DNA of 64,000 nucleotides from Campylobacter sp. RM5004 (GTDB lineage Bacteria; Campylobacterota; Campylobacteria; Campylobacterales; Campylobacteraceae): NCBI RefSeq assembly GCF_022369455.1, contig NZ_CP059599.1, positions 834,409 to 898,408 of the forward strand, read 5' to 3'. Shown piece by piece: positions 28,845 to 38,655 of this stretch (position 1 is its first letter; each line of letters starts with the position of its first letter). The notes under the pieces were generated by a model. It saw only the letters and a program-made list of their open reading frames with translations, ran no database searches and was not told where the DNA came from. The position numbers and the translations under genes were made by a program.

Positions 28845-30246
28845 TTAAAAATCCTTTTATATATATTAAAACATAAGCAAAAATTATGCTAAAAACAATA
28901 ATTCCAAGCCAAATAAAAGGTCTTAGAATACCCAAAAAGCGTGAATAAGAAAACACTTTTAAATAAGCAAGTAAAATAAACCAAGCACAAATATTTGCAC
29001 TAATACAAAAAGCCAAAATCCCAAAATATTTTATTAAACTAAGCGAGCTAATAATACTTATAAAGCAAGAAATTATTGAAATTTTTGCAGCTTTTGAGTG
29101 TAAATAATTTGCATTTATCCAAGCTAAAAATAATCTTGAAAGCCCAAGTGGAACAATGCAAAGTATATAAAGCCTTAAAACCTTAGCACATTCAATGGTA
29201 TTTTCGTGAGTAAAGGCTCCTCTTTCAAATAAAAGCTTGATTATTTCTTCACTTAAAATATATCCTGTAAGTGCTGCTAGAATTAATAAAAACGACATTA
29301 ATTCAAAGATTTTTTGAATATTTGAAATAGCGTTTTTTATTTTTCCTTGTTTTATATAAGCTATTAGGCTAGGAAAAAATACTTGAGTAAAAGCAATGGC
29401 AATTAAAGCAAGTGGTAATTGATAAAGCCTAGTTGAATAATTAAGATATGAAATACTTGCACTTGCTAATGAGCTTGCAAGGGCTAGTTCTATAATAGAA
29501 TTTAGCTGAGAACTTGATGAGCCTATTAGTGATGAGCCAAAGTTTTTAAAGAAATCTTTTAAAGAGATTTTGCTTTTAAATTCCTGTTTTAAATTCCTTG
29601 TAAAAATTATCATTGAACGAAAGATTAAATTATCTTTTAAAGCAAGTGTTAAAATAAATATTTGAATAAATGCACTTACTAAAATAAAATAAGTAATCAT
29701 TCTTAAAAGCTCAATTTTTTCTAAGTCTTTAAAAATTAGCATTGCAAACATACAAGCAAAATTAAATATAGACGCACTAATGCTAGTTATAAAAAATCTA
29801 CCTTTATAATTAAGCAAAGATGCAAGAAAAGAAGCACAAAAAATAATAAGCAAATACCAAATATTAAGCCCAACCAAAGGAGCTGCTAAAACCTGCAAAT
29901 CATCGCTAAAACCATAAGCAATTAATTTTGTAAAAAAGGAAGAAAAAATATAAACCACTAAACAAATAAGGCTTAAAATACTTATAAAAATTGTTAAGAT
30001 TTTTACACAAAATTCGCCTTTTCGCTTTGTTTTTGCTAGGTTTGGTAAAAAGCTTTGATTAAAAGTTCCTTCGGTAAAAAGGGTTCTAAAAACGCTAGGA
30101 AGTTTAATCATTACAAAAAATATATCCGAATAAATACTTGCCCCTAAAAATCTAGCTAATAAAAAATCTCTTCCAAAACCACTAATTCTAGAAATTAAAA
30201 TACCGAAAATGTTAAAAAAATATTTTTTTATTAATTCTTGTTTCAT
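28831..30246 (-). CDS. murJ: MurJ, lipid II flippase
   Basis: A 471-aa membrane protein of the MviN/MurJ family that flips lipid II for cell-wall synthesis. About 13-14 hydrophobic segments. The N-terminal signature SRISGFGRDFLLARFLGA and FVMIKLPSVFRTLFTEGTFNQSF... region are typical. The ATG at 30246 is 62 bases from the divergent DUF342 gene, so both promoters lie in that gap. A 19-bp repeat variant lies at 29578. Confidence 0.93.
   Translation of the reverse strand: MKQELIKKYFFNIFGILISRISGFGRDFLLARFLGASIYSDIFFVMIKLPSVFRTLFTEGTFNQSFLPNLAKTKRKGEFCVKILTIFISILSLICLVVYIFSSFFTKLIAYGFSDDLQVLAAPLVGLNIWYLLIIFCASFLASLLNYKGRFFITSISASIFNFACMFAMLIFKDLEKIELLRMITYFILVSAFIQIFILTLALKDNLIFRSMIIFTRNLKQEFKSKISLKDFFKNFGSSLIGSSSSQLNSIIELALASSLASASISYLNYSTRLYQLPLALIAIAFTQVFFPSLIAYIKQGKIKNAISNIQKIFELMSFLLILAALTGYILSEEIIKLLFERGAFTHENTIECAKVLRLYILCIVPLGLSRLFLAWINANYLHSKAAKISIISCFISIISSLSLIKYFGILAFCISANICAWFILLAYLKVFSYSRFLGILRPFIWLGIIVFSIIFAYVLIYIKGFLNAIF
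29578..29596 (-). repeat. 19-bp dispersed repeat (variant) inside murJ
   Basis: Reads GAATTTAAAACAGGAATTT in the sense direction, encoding NLKQEFK in a hydrophilic loop. Confidence 0.65.
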
Positions 30247-30308
30247 TTATTTTACTTTTTTAATTTTTTTTTAGGTATATTAACGAAAAAAAATTAAAGG
30301 CTTACAAT

Positions 30309-32195
30309 TTGGAAAAATACAGAATTAAGACTACAAAACCTTATGATGAATTAACAAATTATGCTAATCAATTTAATTTAGATATAAACAATTTAGATTT
30401 TAAAGTAATTCATTATGAAACTATCGTTACAAAAGATGGAATGAGTCAAACACTTTTAGAACATGAATTAGAAGTATTTAATGATGATAAGTTTTTTAAT
30501 GATGATATGAAGATAGAGCAGGTTTATGAAATAGAAATCATAGAAAAGATTTATCCTTTAATAGAATTTAAAATAGGAACTAACAAAAATATTACTAAAG
30601 TTGTAGCTAATTTTAGTGCTATTAATTATGATGAAAATATAGAAATTTCAGAAGTAATTGAAAATATTAGAGATTTAATAAATAAAAGACTAATTAAGGC
30701 TGGAATTTTATTAGGTATTAGGGAGTTTTCTTTTCAAGAACAACTTATAAAAATGTTAAGAGCATTTGAGAGCAAACAATTAATGGAGGCAAATATTGTA
30801 TTAGCAAGGGGGATTGACCCTGTTAACGCGATTAATTCAACTACTAAATTATATTATCAAGATAAAAAGCAAGATGAAAATGCAAAAAAGCTTGATTATT
30901 CTCAGCGTGGTTTTATAAACGCAATAAGCAAAGATGAATTAATCATGGAATTTATTAAACCTATAAAAGCAATTAATGGAAGAGATTTAAAGGGTAATGC
31001 TATTGATGCAAGTAATGTTAATTTAAATAATGAGCCAGATTTTAGAGTAAGTGAGAATATTAGAGCTGTTAATGATGAATTAAGCATAAAGTATTATGCA
31101 AATATTAATGGTTATATTACATTTTCTTATAGAGATAAATTATATGATATAAAAGATAGTGTAAGCGTTCAAGCAGTTGATTTTAAAACAACAGGCTCAA
31201 TTGATGCAGGAATTAATAAAGACATTACTTTAAATATAGATGAGCAAGATTATTTAAAAGATGCTATAGGAGCAAATTTAAGCATAGAAGTTAGCACTTT
31301 AAATGTAAAAGGAAATATCGCACAAAATTCAGTAGTAAGAGCAAAAGAAGCAAATATAGGCGGACAAACTCACTCAAAAAGTAAAGTTTATGCAAAAAAA
31401 ATCAATATAGAAGTGCACAGAGGATATTGCGAAGGCGATGAGATTTTAGTAAATAGATTAGAGAATGGAACAATAGTTGGTAAAATCGTAAAAGTAAAAC
31501 ACGCTTTAGGTGGCAAAATAATAGCAAATAAAGTTATAGTTGATACTCTTACAACCAATACAAATATAGAAGTTAGTGAAATTGCTTTAGTTAAAGAATG
31601 TTTAGGAGAAAATAATAAGTTTTTAGTAAGCGCTAGTAAATCTCCTATAATTGTCAAAAATCTTGAAAAAACTTTAGCAAGTTTAGCTGATACTAATAAA
31701 GATTTATTAGCTATACCAAAATTAATTGAAAGTAAAAAATCAATAATTGATGCTAATAAAGATAGCATAATGCAAATTAGACAAAGATTAGCAGAAATGA
31801 AGCAAAGTCAAATTACTCCACCTACTGCTTTTTTACAAAAAATAAGAGATTATCAAAATATTGTTACAGAATATAATGATTTAGTAATTAAGCTAAAGGA
31901 CTTAAAAGATAAACAAAGAGATTTAGAAGATAATTTAAAAATATTGCAAAATAAAGTCTATGAAGCAAAGGTTATAAACCTTAGTAAATGGGCTAATTTA
32001 AATGAAATTAAGTTTAAATTATTATATCCTGATATAGAGCTAGCGTATAACACTAAAGCTAATGAAGAGATTTATTGCTTAAAGCTTGAGCGTATTATGA
32101 AAGGCGATGAAGAAAGTGCTAAAATCGTAATGCTTAACAAGGCTCAAATCGGAGAATTTGAAAATGAATTTGTAGATGAAAGGCAAGAGAATTGA
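30309..32195 (+). CDS. FapA-family (DUF342) polymer/flagellar-assembly protein
   Basis: 628 aa. The middle part (about 215-430) is the glycine/valine-rich beta-helix typical of DUF342/FapA (segments such as GSIDAGI, VKGNIAQNSVVRAKEANIGG, GGKIIANKVIV). The C-terminal 170 residues are coiled coil. No signal peptide. C. jejuni has a homolog beside murJ and ruvA. FapA proteins have been linked to polar organisation and flagella in other bacteria; the role here is inferred. The start is TTG at 30309 after AAAGG. A repeat variant (30564-30582) encodes EFKIGT. Confidence 0.78.
   Translation: MEKYRIKTTKPYDELTNYANQFNLDINNLDFKVIHYETIVTKDGMSQTLLEHELEVFNDDKFFNDDMKIEQVYEIEIIEKIYPLIEFKIGTNKNITKVVANFSAINYDENIEISEVIENIRDLINKRLIKAGILLGIREFSFQEQLIKMLRAFESKQLMEANIVLARGIDPVNAINSTTKLYYQDKKQDENAKKLDYSQRGFINAISKDELIMEFIKPIKAINGRDLKGNAIDASNVNLNNEPDFRVSENIRAVNDELSIKYYANINGYITFSYRDKLYDIKDSVSVQAVDFKTTGSIDAGINKDITLNIDEQDYLKDAIGANLSIEVSTLNVKGNIAQNSVVRAKEANIGGQTHSKSKVYAKKINIEVHRGYCEGDEILVNRLENGTIVGKIVKVKHALGGKIIANKVIVDTLTTNTNIEVSEIALVKECLGENNKFLVSASKSPIIVKNLEKTLASLADTNKDLLAIPKLIESKKSIIDANKDSIMQIRQRLAEMKQSQITPPTAFLQKIRDYQNIVTEYNDLVIKLKDLKDKQRDLEDNLKILQNKVYEAKVINLSKWANLNEIKFKLLYPDIELAYNTKANEEIYCLKLERIMKGDEESAKIVMLNKAQIGEFENEFVDERQEN
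30564..30582 (+). repeat. 19-bp dispersed repeat (variant) inside DUF342 gene
   Basis: GAATTTAAAATAGGAACTA in the sense direction; encodes EFKIGT. Confidence 0.6.
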
Positions 32196-32746
32196 TAGTA
32201 TATTTAGAAGGCGAAGTTATTAAAAAAACTCCAACTTATATAACATTAAAAACTTATGGAGTAGGTTATGGAGTAAATCTTAGTTTATTAACAGCTGCAA
32301 AGATTAATAAACAAGATAAGGTAGCTTTATTAATAACTCAGATTATTAAAGAAGATTCACATAAATTATATGGCTTTTTAGAAGAAAGCGAACAAATATT
32401 ATTTGAAGTTTTAATTAAGGTAAATGGAATAGGTGCAGCAAGTGCTATGGCACTTTTATCTTCAATGGATGTTGCTAGCTTACAAAGTGCAATTATTAAT
32501 GAAAATGCAAAAGCTTTATGTAAAGCTCCAGGAATCGGAGCAAAAACAGCTAGTAGATTAATATTAGAATTAAAAGATAAAATAATTAAACTTGGCATTA
32601 GTGCAGAAAACAATTATTATTACGAAGCAAGCGAAGCATTACTTGCGCTTGGGTTTAAACAAGATGCAGTGATTAAGGCTTTAAAAGATATTAATGCAAA
32701 TAGTGTTAGTGAAGTAATAAAACTAGCTCTTAAAAAATTAAGTTAA
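32192..32746 (+). CDS. ruvA: RuvA, Holliday junction branch-migration subunit
   Basis: Junction-binding subunit of RuvAB (184 aa). An N-terminal OB fold (YLEGEVIKKTPTYI), tandem helix-hairpin-helix motifs (LIKVNGIGAASAMALL and APGIGAKTASRLILEL) and the C-terminal RuvB-binding domain (ALLALGFKQDAVIKAL) are visible. The start is TTG overlapping the previous stop, giving the family-typical M-I-V N-terminus. Confidence 0.94.
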   Translation: MIVYLEGEVIKKTPTYITLKTYGVGYGVNLSLLTAAKINKQDKVALLITQIIKEDSHKLYGFLEESEQILFEVLIKVNGIGAASAMALLSSMDVASLQSAIINENAKALCKAPGIGAKTASRLILELKDKIIKLGISAENNYYYEASEALLALGFKQDAVIKALKDINANSVSEVIKLALKKLS

Positions 32747-32755
32747 GGAAAAATA

Positions 32756-33772
32756 ATGAAATATGCAATGATTTTTGGTGGTAATTCATACGAGCATGAA
32801 ATAAGTATAGTAAGTGCTGTAACCGTGGCAAAATTATTAGATGATGTAATTTTTATTTATGTTAGTTTTGAAAATGAATTTTATTTAATAGATAAAAACA
32901 ATATGAATGCAAATTATTTTGCAAAAGGAAGTTATAAAAGCTTAAAACCTTTAATTTTACAAAAAGGCGGATTTTTTGTTAAAAAAATGCTAGGTTTTGA
33001 AAAAATTAATTTTGATGTAGCTATAAACATAGTTCATGGAAAAGATGGAGAAGACGGCAAAATCGCATCATTATTTGATTTTTATAATATTTCATATATA
33101 GGACCTAGAACTGCAGCGAGCGTGCTTAGTTTTGATAAGCATTTAACTAAGATTTATGCAGATGAGGTTGGAGTTAAGACAATACCTTATAAATTATTAA
33201 AAAGTAAAAATGATGAAGTAGAATTTCCTGTTATTTTAAAACCAGCAAGGCTTGGAAGTAGTATAGGAATAAACATTGTAAAAAATAAAGAAGATTTTGC
33301 ATATGCATATGATAGCTCAAGCGAATTTGATGAAAAGGTTTTAGCAGAGCCTTTTATTGAAAATATAAAAGAAGTAAATTTAGCTGGATTTTTTGATGGC
33401 GAAAAAATAATTTATTCAAAAATAGAAGAGCCTAAAAAAGATGGGCATTTAGATTTTGATCAAAAATATTTAAGCTTTAAACAAGAAAAAATTGAAGAAG
33501 TAGTATTAAATGAAGAAATAGTAAATAAGCTTAAATCTGCATTTGCTAATCTTTATATGCCTTTGTTTAAAGGTGCTTTGATTAGATGTGATTTTTTTAT
33601 AAAAGATAATGAAGTTTATTTAAATGAAATAAATCCAAATCCAGGTTCTTATGCAAATTATTTATTTGATGATTTTAAAACTTGCTTAGAAAAACTAGCA
33701 AAAGCAGTAGAAAAAGAGCCAAAAATTAAAGAAAATTTTGCATTTTTAAACAAAATCGTAAGAGCTAAATAA
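32756..33772 (+). CDS. ddl: Ddl, D-alanine-D-alanine ligase
   Basis: ATP-grasp ligase (338 aa) making the D-Ala-D-Ala dipeptide for peptidoglycan. Visible motifs: GGNSYEHEISIVSA at the N-terminus, HGKDGEDG, PVILKPARLGSSIGI and LNEINPNPGSY. The stop overlaps the next start by one base (TAATG). Confidence 0.95.
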   Translation: MKYAMIFGGNSYEHEISIVSAVTVAKLLDDVIFIYVSFENEFYLIDKNNMNANYFAKGSYKSLKPLILQKGGFFVKKMLGFEKINFDVAINIVHGKDGEDGKIASLFDFYNISYIGPRTAASVLSFDKHLTKIYADEVGVKTIPYKLLKSKNDEVEFPVILKPARLGSSIGINIVKNKEDFAYAYDSSSEFDEKVLAEPFIENIKEVNLAGFFDGEKIIYSKIEEPKKDGHLDFDQKYLSFKQEKIEEVVLNEEIVNKLKSAFANLYMPLFKGALIRCDFFIKDNEVYLNEINPNPGSYANYLFDDFKTCLEKLAKAVEKEPKIKENFAFLNKIVRAK

Positions 33773-34266
33773 TGAGATTTATTTTAATTTTTTTACTAAG
33801 TCTTAATTTGTTTGCAGGAGAGTATTTTGTATCAAAAGTAATGGACGGAGATACTATTCAAGTAAGAAATGGTAAGAAAAAATTAAAAATAAGATTATAC
33901 GGAATTGATGCACCAGAAACTAGTCAAAATTTTGGTGCATATTGCACTAAAGTATTATCATCAAGAGTTATTGGTAGAAATGTGGATTTGAAATTTAAAG
34001 GCAAAGATAAATATAAAAGACATATAGCTATTGTGTATCTTGATGATGTTGATATAAATCGTTATATGGTTCAAGAAGGTTGTGCTTGGGCTTATTCTTA
34101 TTATACAAATATGTATAAAAGCGATGAATTAAAAGCTAAGCAAGAATTAAAAGGCTTATGGATAGATAAAAACGCACAAAATCCTTATGAGTGGCGTAAA
34201 AAACATAAGCATAAAAGAAGCGAAAGCGAAGAGCTTATAAAACTATTTAAATGGTTAGTAGCATGA
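33772..34266 (+). CDS. secreted thermonuclease-like (SNase) nuclease
   Basis: 164 aa with a signal peptide (MRFILIFLLSLNLFAG). A staphylococcal-nuclease fold follows: VMDGDTIQVR supplies the calcium-binding aspartates, RLYGIDAPET the catalytic Arg and Glu, and YKRHIA the second Arg. It probably acts in the periplasm or outside. It overlaps the lipoprotein gene by four bases. Confidence 0.88.
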   Translation: MRFILIFLLSLNLFAGEYFVSKVMDGDTIQVRNGKKKLKIRLYGIDAPETSQNFGAYCTKVLSSRVIGRNVDLKFKGKDKYKRHIAIVYLDDVDINRYMVQEGCAWAYSYYTNMYKSDELKAKQELKGLWIDKNAQNPYEWRKKHKHKRSESEELIKLFKWLVA

Positions 34267-34415
34267 AAAGATTTATTATATTATTAGCTATTGTTTTTAG
34301 TTCTTGTGCAAGTAAAGATGGGATTAGACTTCATTATTATGAAGATTGTAATGAATTTTATGACGCAGCAGGAGTGTATCACAAAGAATGTCCAAACAAT
34401 ATTATAGATTTTTAA
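34263..34415 (+). CDS. small lipoprotein (50 aa)
   Basis: Coupled to the nuclease gene through ATGA. The N-terminus MKRFIILLAIVFSSC is a lipoprotein signal ending in a lipobox (FSSC, modified Cys15). Only 35 mature residues follow, with two more cysteines (29 and 43) that could form a disulfide. The reading frame runs past the ATG of the next gene and ends 28 bases into it. Role unknown; the coupling suggests it helps place or protect the nuclease. Confidence 0.7.
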   Translation: MKRFIILLAIVFSSCASKDGIRLHYYEDCNEFYDAAGVYHKECPNNIIDF

Positions 34416-34831
34416 TATTTATTTTCTTTAGCATAAATTTATTTGCTGGAGTTCCTAATTTTGCTTATGAAAAAGAATATAATTTAAAAAAAGATGAATT
34501 AGAATGGTTTTTCATAAGTCCAAAAGGTGAAGAGAAATGGCAAAAATATGCTTTTAGATGGACGCATTTTGATAATACAAATTTGATTTTGCTAACTAAT
34601 TATAAAGATTATAAAAACTATAAAAAACAATATGTTTTATCGCTTAGAAGAAAGTTAAATTATGTAAAAGAACAGATTTTGCCTGATTATAAAAATCCTA
34701 GCATTGATAAGGTTACACTTTTTTTAGAATTTAAGGATTTTAAAGATAATAAAGCTAAAATAAAAGTTTTGGTAATTGATAATGATGGAAGAGTAGATAT
34801 TGAGTTTAATAAAAATTTAAAAGGAAAGTAG
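34388..34831 (+). CDS. unknown secreted protein (147 aa)
   Basis: Signal peptide MSKQYYRFLIFIFFSINLFAG, then a small mixed alpha/beta domain rich in Lys and aromatic residues; no motif I recognise. It overlaps the lipoprotein gene by 28 bases and is followed one base later by the prenyl synthase gene, so it is part of this operon. Confidence 0.7.
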   Translation: MSKQYYRFLIFIFFSINLFAGVPNFAYEKEYNLKKDELEWFFISPKGEEKWQKYAFRWTHFDNTNLILLTNYKDYKNYKKQYVLSLRRKLNYVKEQILPDYKNPSIDKVTLFLEFKDFKDNKAKIKVLVIDNDGRVDIEFNKNLKGK

Positions 34832-34832
34832 T

Positions 34833-35720
34833 ATGGAAAGAATTGATTTTTATATAAATGAGTTTATAAAAGAGTTAAAACATCCTAGTATTTACGAATA
34901 TTTAGCCAAGGTAAATCATGGTAAAAGGCTTCGCTCAAAACTTATTTTAAAAATAGCAGGAGTTAGCGAAGATGCTTATAAATTATGTGCTGTGATTGAA
35001 TGTATTCATCTAGCTTCACTAATGCACGATGATGTAATTGATGAAGCACTTACGAGAAGAAATGCTCCAAGCATAAATGCTATATATGGCGATAAAACTG
35101 CAATTATGTTAGGTGATATTTTATATTCAATTGCCTTTTATAATTTATGCTCATTTAAAAGCGAAATAGCAGCTTGTGTTGGTCGTGCTGTTGCATTGCT
35201 TAGTAGTGGGGAATTGCTTGATGTTGAATTAGGTGAGAGTTTTAATGAAGATGAAAGTAAGTATTATGAAATGATTTACAAAAAAACTTCTTCATTAATA
35301 GAAGCAAGTGCTTATGCTGCAGCACTTTTGGCTGATTATTCTAATGCAAATGATTATAAAGAATTTGGTAAAAATCTAGGAATTGCTTTTCAAATTGTTG
35401 ATGATATTTTAGACATTACTCAAGATGAAGCAACTTTAGGTAAGCCAAATCTAAACGATTATAAAGAAGGCAAAGTTACCTTGCCATATATTTTACTTGA
35501 TAGGGTTTTACAAGGCGATGATAAAGCAAGGCTTAGATCTTATTTTTGCAAAAGCTTAAATAAAGATGAGCAAGACTGGATAAAAGAAAAATTCTTAAAA
35601 TACGACTTAATAAACAAAAGTATAGAAGTAGCTAAAGATTACGGCGAAAAAGCATTAAATTATGCTAGCAATGATGAATTAAAAGACATTGTTAAAAAAA
35701 TGATTTTTAGGGAGTTTTGA
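34833..35720 (+). CDS. ispB: polyprenyl (octaprenyl-type) diphosphate synthase
   Basis: Trans-prenyl chain elongation enzyme (295 aa) for quinone side chains. The two Asp-rich motifs are LMHDDVIDEA (first) and QIVDDILDI (second). GKRLRSKL at the N-terminus is typical. The product length cannot be read reliably; octaprenyl is assumed by family. It is followed by hemA with TGATG overlap, as in C. jejuni. Confidence 0.88.
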   Translation: MERIDFYINEFIKELKHPSIYEYLAKVNHGKRLRSKLILKIAGVSEDAYKLCAVIECIHLASLMHDDVIDEALTRRNAPSINAIYGDKTAIMLGDILYSIAFYNLCSFKSEIAACVGRAVALLSSGELLDVELGESFNEDESKYYEMIYKKTSSLIEASAYAAALLADYSNANDYKEFGKNLGIAFQIVDDILDITQDEATLGKPNLNDYKEGKVTLPYILLDRVLQGDDKARLRSYFCKSLNKDEQDWIKEKFLKYDLINKSIEVAKDYGEKALNYASNDELKDIVKKMIFREF

Positions 35721-36943
35721 TGCATTATTTTAGCGTTAGCTTTACTCATAAAAATACGAGCATAGAAGTAAGAGAAAGGCTAGCATTAAGCGATGAATTT
35801 AAAAAAAATGAGCTTTATAGATTAATTTTAGCTAATGAATTTATAGATGAATGCGTAATTTTAAGCACCTGTAATAGAATTGAGATAATGTGCTATGTTG
35901 AAAGTGGGGTAGGTGTTTATGAGTATATAATCAAATGCCTTTGCTTAATTTGTAAAATTGATGAGCAACTTATTAAAAATTCGCCTGATATTTATGAAGA
36001 TAGTGGATTTATTCATCATTTATTTAGTGTAGCAAGTTCTCTTGATAGTCTTGTAATAGGAGAAACCCAAATTACAGGTCAGTTAAAACAAGCAATGCAA
36101 AGTACTGAAAATAATCCTAATCTTGAAGTGGCTATTAATTACGCATTTAAATGTGCTGCAATGGTAAGAAACAAAACAAAGATTTCAAAAAACTCAGTAT
36201 CAGTTAGCTCGGTTGCAGTTGCAAAAGCTAGAGAATTAATGGATTTAAAAGATAAAAAAATCGTATTAATCGGAAGTGGCTTGATGATAGAACTTGCTGC
36301 AAAACATCTTTTAAATCATACAAAAGGAAATATTTCAATAATTTCAAGAACTAAAGAAAATGCTTTAAAATTAGCTAATGAATTAGGACTTAATTGCTTA
36401 GATTATGAAGATTTAATTCCTATTTTAAATTCCAATGAAGTTTTCTTTTGTGCTACAAGCGCAAATGAGCCGATAATTACTAAGGATTTAATAAAAGAAG
36501 TTGATTTTAAAAGATATTTCTTTGATATTGCAGTGCCAAGAGATATTGAGCTTGATAATTCTAATTTAATAGAAGTTTATAGCGTTGATAGCCTAAATGA
36601 AATAGTTAAGAAAAATATGCAATTTAAAGATGAAGAAGCAAAAATTGCATTTAGCGTAGTAGCAAAAATGGTGAATGAATTTTACAAGGATTTAAATGTA
36701 ATTCAAGTAACTCCTATTATAAAAGCTATGAGATTTAGAGCGCAAGATATAATCAATAAAGAATTAAATATAGCGATAAAAAAGGGCTATTTAAAAAATA
36801 GCAATAATGAAGAAGCCTTAAAATTTGCAAAGCAAGTTATGAAGTCTTACTTGCACGATATTACGATAAGACTTAAAAATATTGATGAAGTAGGTTTAGA
36901 AACCGAAAGCCTAAATTATATATTTGATGTAAAGGAAAACTAA
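35720..36943 (+). CDS. hemA: HemA, glutamyl-tRNA reductase
   Basis: First enzyme of C5 heme synthesis (407 aa). The catalytic cysteine is in ILSTCNRIEI. GETQITGQLKQA, the NADPH region VLIGSGLMIELAA and the C-terminal dimer helix are visible. I choose ATG 35720 over the TTG at 35717. A 19-bp repeat copy at 36414-36432 encodes IPILNSN. Confidence 0.94.
   Translation: MHYFSVSFTHKNTSIEVRERLALSDEFKKNELYRLILANEFIDECVILSTCNRIEIMCYVESGVGVYEYIIKCLCLICKIDEQLIKNSPDIYEDSGFIHHLFSVASSLDSLVIGETQITGQLKQAMQSTENNPNLEVAINYAFKCAAMVRNKTKISKNSVSVSSVAVAKARELMDLKDKKIVLIGSGLMIELAAKHLLNHTKGNISIISRTKENALKLANELGLNCLDYEDLIPILNSNEVFFCATSANEPIITKDLIKEVDFKRYFFDIAVPRDIELDNSNLIEVYSVDSLNEIVKKNMQFKDEEAKIAFSVVAKMVNEFYKDLNVIQVTPIIKAMRFRAQDIINKELNIAIKKGYLKNSNNEEALKFAKQVMKSYLHDITIRLKNIDEVGLETESLNYIFDVKEN
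36414..36432 (-). repeat. 19-bp dispersed repeat inside hemA
   Basis: On minus reads GAATTTAAAATAGGAATTA. It is antisense to the gene, which encodes IPILNSN there, close to the IPNSNS peptide that the repeat gives in tatB and citXG. Confidence 0.7.
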
Positions 36944-38631
36944 TGAAATTTTCAAAATTATACGCACCAACAAGCAAAGAAGCACCAAGAGATGCCGTTT
37001 TAAAAAGCCATATCTTACTTAGTAGAGCCGCATATATTGAACAACTTGGCTCAGGTCTTTATAGTTATTTACCATTAGGACTTGAAGTGCTAGAAAATAT
37101 AAAAAATGTGGTAATAAAGCATATGAAAAACGCAGGAGCAAATTATCTAAATCTTAGCTTTGTTTGTCCTTTAAGTTACTGGGATGAGAGTGGTAGAAGT
37201 GCTAAATTTGGTAAAGAATTATTAAGATTTAAAGATAGAAAAGAAAATGATTTTATCCTAAGCCCAACAGCAGAAGAAGCAATAGTTGCGCTTGTTCGTG
37301 GAAAAATTACAAGTTATAAGCAATTACCTATAAATCTATTTCAAATTCAAACAAAATTTAGAGATGAAGCAAGACCTAGATTTGGACTTTTTAGAGCTCG
37401 TGAGTTTATTATGAAAGATGCTTATAGTTTTCATGATTCTTACGAATCGCTTGAAGATGAGTTTTTAAATATGCAAGAAGCGTATTGTAAAATTTTTGAT
37501 GAATTAGGATTAAATTACGCAATAGTAGAAGCTGATAGTGGAGCAATCGGCGGAAGTGGTTCAAGGGAATTTATGGTGATTAGTCCTAGTGGAGAAGATG
37601 ATTTAGCGCTTTGTGAATGTGGATATTGTGCAAATATTGAAACAGCAAAAAGAGCAAAAAGAACTTTTAGTAAAGAAATTGAAGCTGATTTTGCTAAATT
37701 TCATACACCAAATGTAAAAACCATTGAAGAATTAGCGAATTTTTTTAAATGCAAAGAGCATAATTTCATAAAAGCTATTGTAAAAAAAGCAATTTATGTT
37801 GATAAAGAAGAATTAATCGCATATTTTATAAGAGGTTGCGATGAATTAAACGAAACTAAGGCTTTAAATGCTGCTAATGCACTTGATTTAGTAGATGCAA
37901 GTGAAGAAGAATTAATTAAGGCTAATTTAGTTCCAGGTTTTATAGGTCTTAAAGATTGTCCTATTAGATTTTTTATAGATAGTGAATTAAAAGATGAGAG
38001 TAATTTAATTTGCGGAGCTAATGAGCTTGATTATCATTATGTAGGATTTAAGGTTACTAGTTTTTTAGATGAGCGTTATTATGATTTAAGTTTAGTTAAA
38101 GAAAACGATGAATGCCATGTGTGTAAAAAGCCTTTAAAACTTACAAAAGGTATTGAAGTAGGCCATATTTTCAAGCTTGGGGATAAATATTCAGCTGCTA
38201 TGAATGCGACTTATCTTGATAATAATGGAAAGGCAAAGCCATTTATAATGGGTTGCTATGGCATAGGAATTAGTAGGCTTTTAGCAGTTATTGCAGAGTG
38301 TAGTAATGATGAAAACGGACTAATCTTTAGTAAAAACATAGCGCCTTATGATTTAGAAATTGTAATTTCTGATATAAAAAATGAAGAGCAAGTAAAATTC
38401 GCTAATGAATTATATGAGTATTGCTTAGCGAATAATATTAAAGTTTTACTTGATGACAGAAACGAGCGTTTTGGTGTGAAGATGAGTGATTATGAGCTTA
38501 TTGGCATTCCATCAGCTGTTGTGATCGGTAAGAAATTAAGCGAGAATTTAGTAGAATTTAGAACTAGAGCAAACTTAGAAAAATGTGAGATTAATATAAA
38601 CGATATTAAAGCTCATTTAAAAACTATATAA
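36943..38631 (+). CDS. proS: ProS, prolyl-tRNA synthetase
   Basis: Class II synthetase (562 aa) of the bacterial type with an inserted editing domain (about residues 230-390). Motif 2 region FQIQTKFRDEARPRFGL and motif 3 GCYGIGISRLLAV are visible. One-base overlap with hemA. Confidence 0.96.
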   Translation: MKFSKLYAPTSKEAPRDAVLKSHILLSRAAYIEQLGSGLYSYLPLGLEVLENIKNVVIKHMKNAGANYLNLSFVCPLSYWDESGRSAKFGKELLRFKDRKENDFILSPTAEEAIVALVRGKITSYKQLPINLFQIQTKFRDEARPRFGLFRAREFIMKDAYSFHDSYESLEDEFLNMQEAYCKIFDELGLNYAIVEADSGAIGGSGSREFMVISPSGEDDLALCECGYCANIETAKRAKRTFSKEIEADFAKFHTPNVKTIEELANFFKCKEHNFIKAIVKKAIYVDKEELIAYFIRGCDELNETKALNAANALDLVDASEEELIKANLVPGFIGLKDCPIRFFIDSELKDESNLICGANELDYHYVGFKVTSFLDERYYDLSLVKENDECHVCKKPLKLTKGIEVGHIFKLGDKYSAAMNATYLDNNGKAKPFIMGCYGIGISRLLAVIAECSNDENGLIFSKNIAPYDLEIVISDIKNEEQVKFANELYEYCLANNIKVLLDDRNERFGVKMSDYELIGIPSAVVIGKKLSENLVEFRTRANLEKCEININDIKAHLKTI

Positions 38632-38655
38632 TTAGGCATTATTTTTTGCCTAATT
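38630..38655. terminator. bidirectional terminator between proS and a convergent gene
   Basis: AATTAGGCA pairs with TGCCTAATT around a T-rich loop (38639-38646). It overlaps the stops of both proS and the minus-strand gene. Confidence 0.7.

Noticed and set aside
32154-32171. GAATTTGAAAATGAATTT at the end of the DUF342 gene
   Set aside because: Spacing and core differ (no AGGAA); probably chance in a Glu/Phe/Asn-rich stretch.
37331-37350. Repeat-like string in proS (AAATCTATTTCAAATTC)
   Set aside because: It encodes the conserved synthetase motif FQIQTKF and lacks the AGGAATT half; chance resemblance is more likely.
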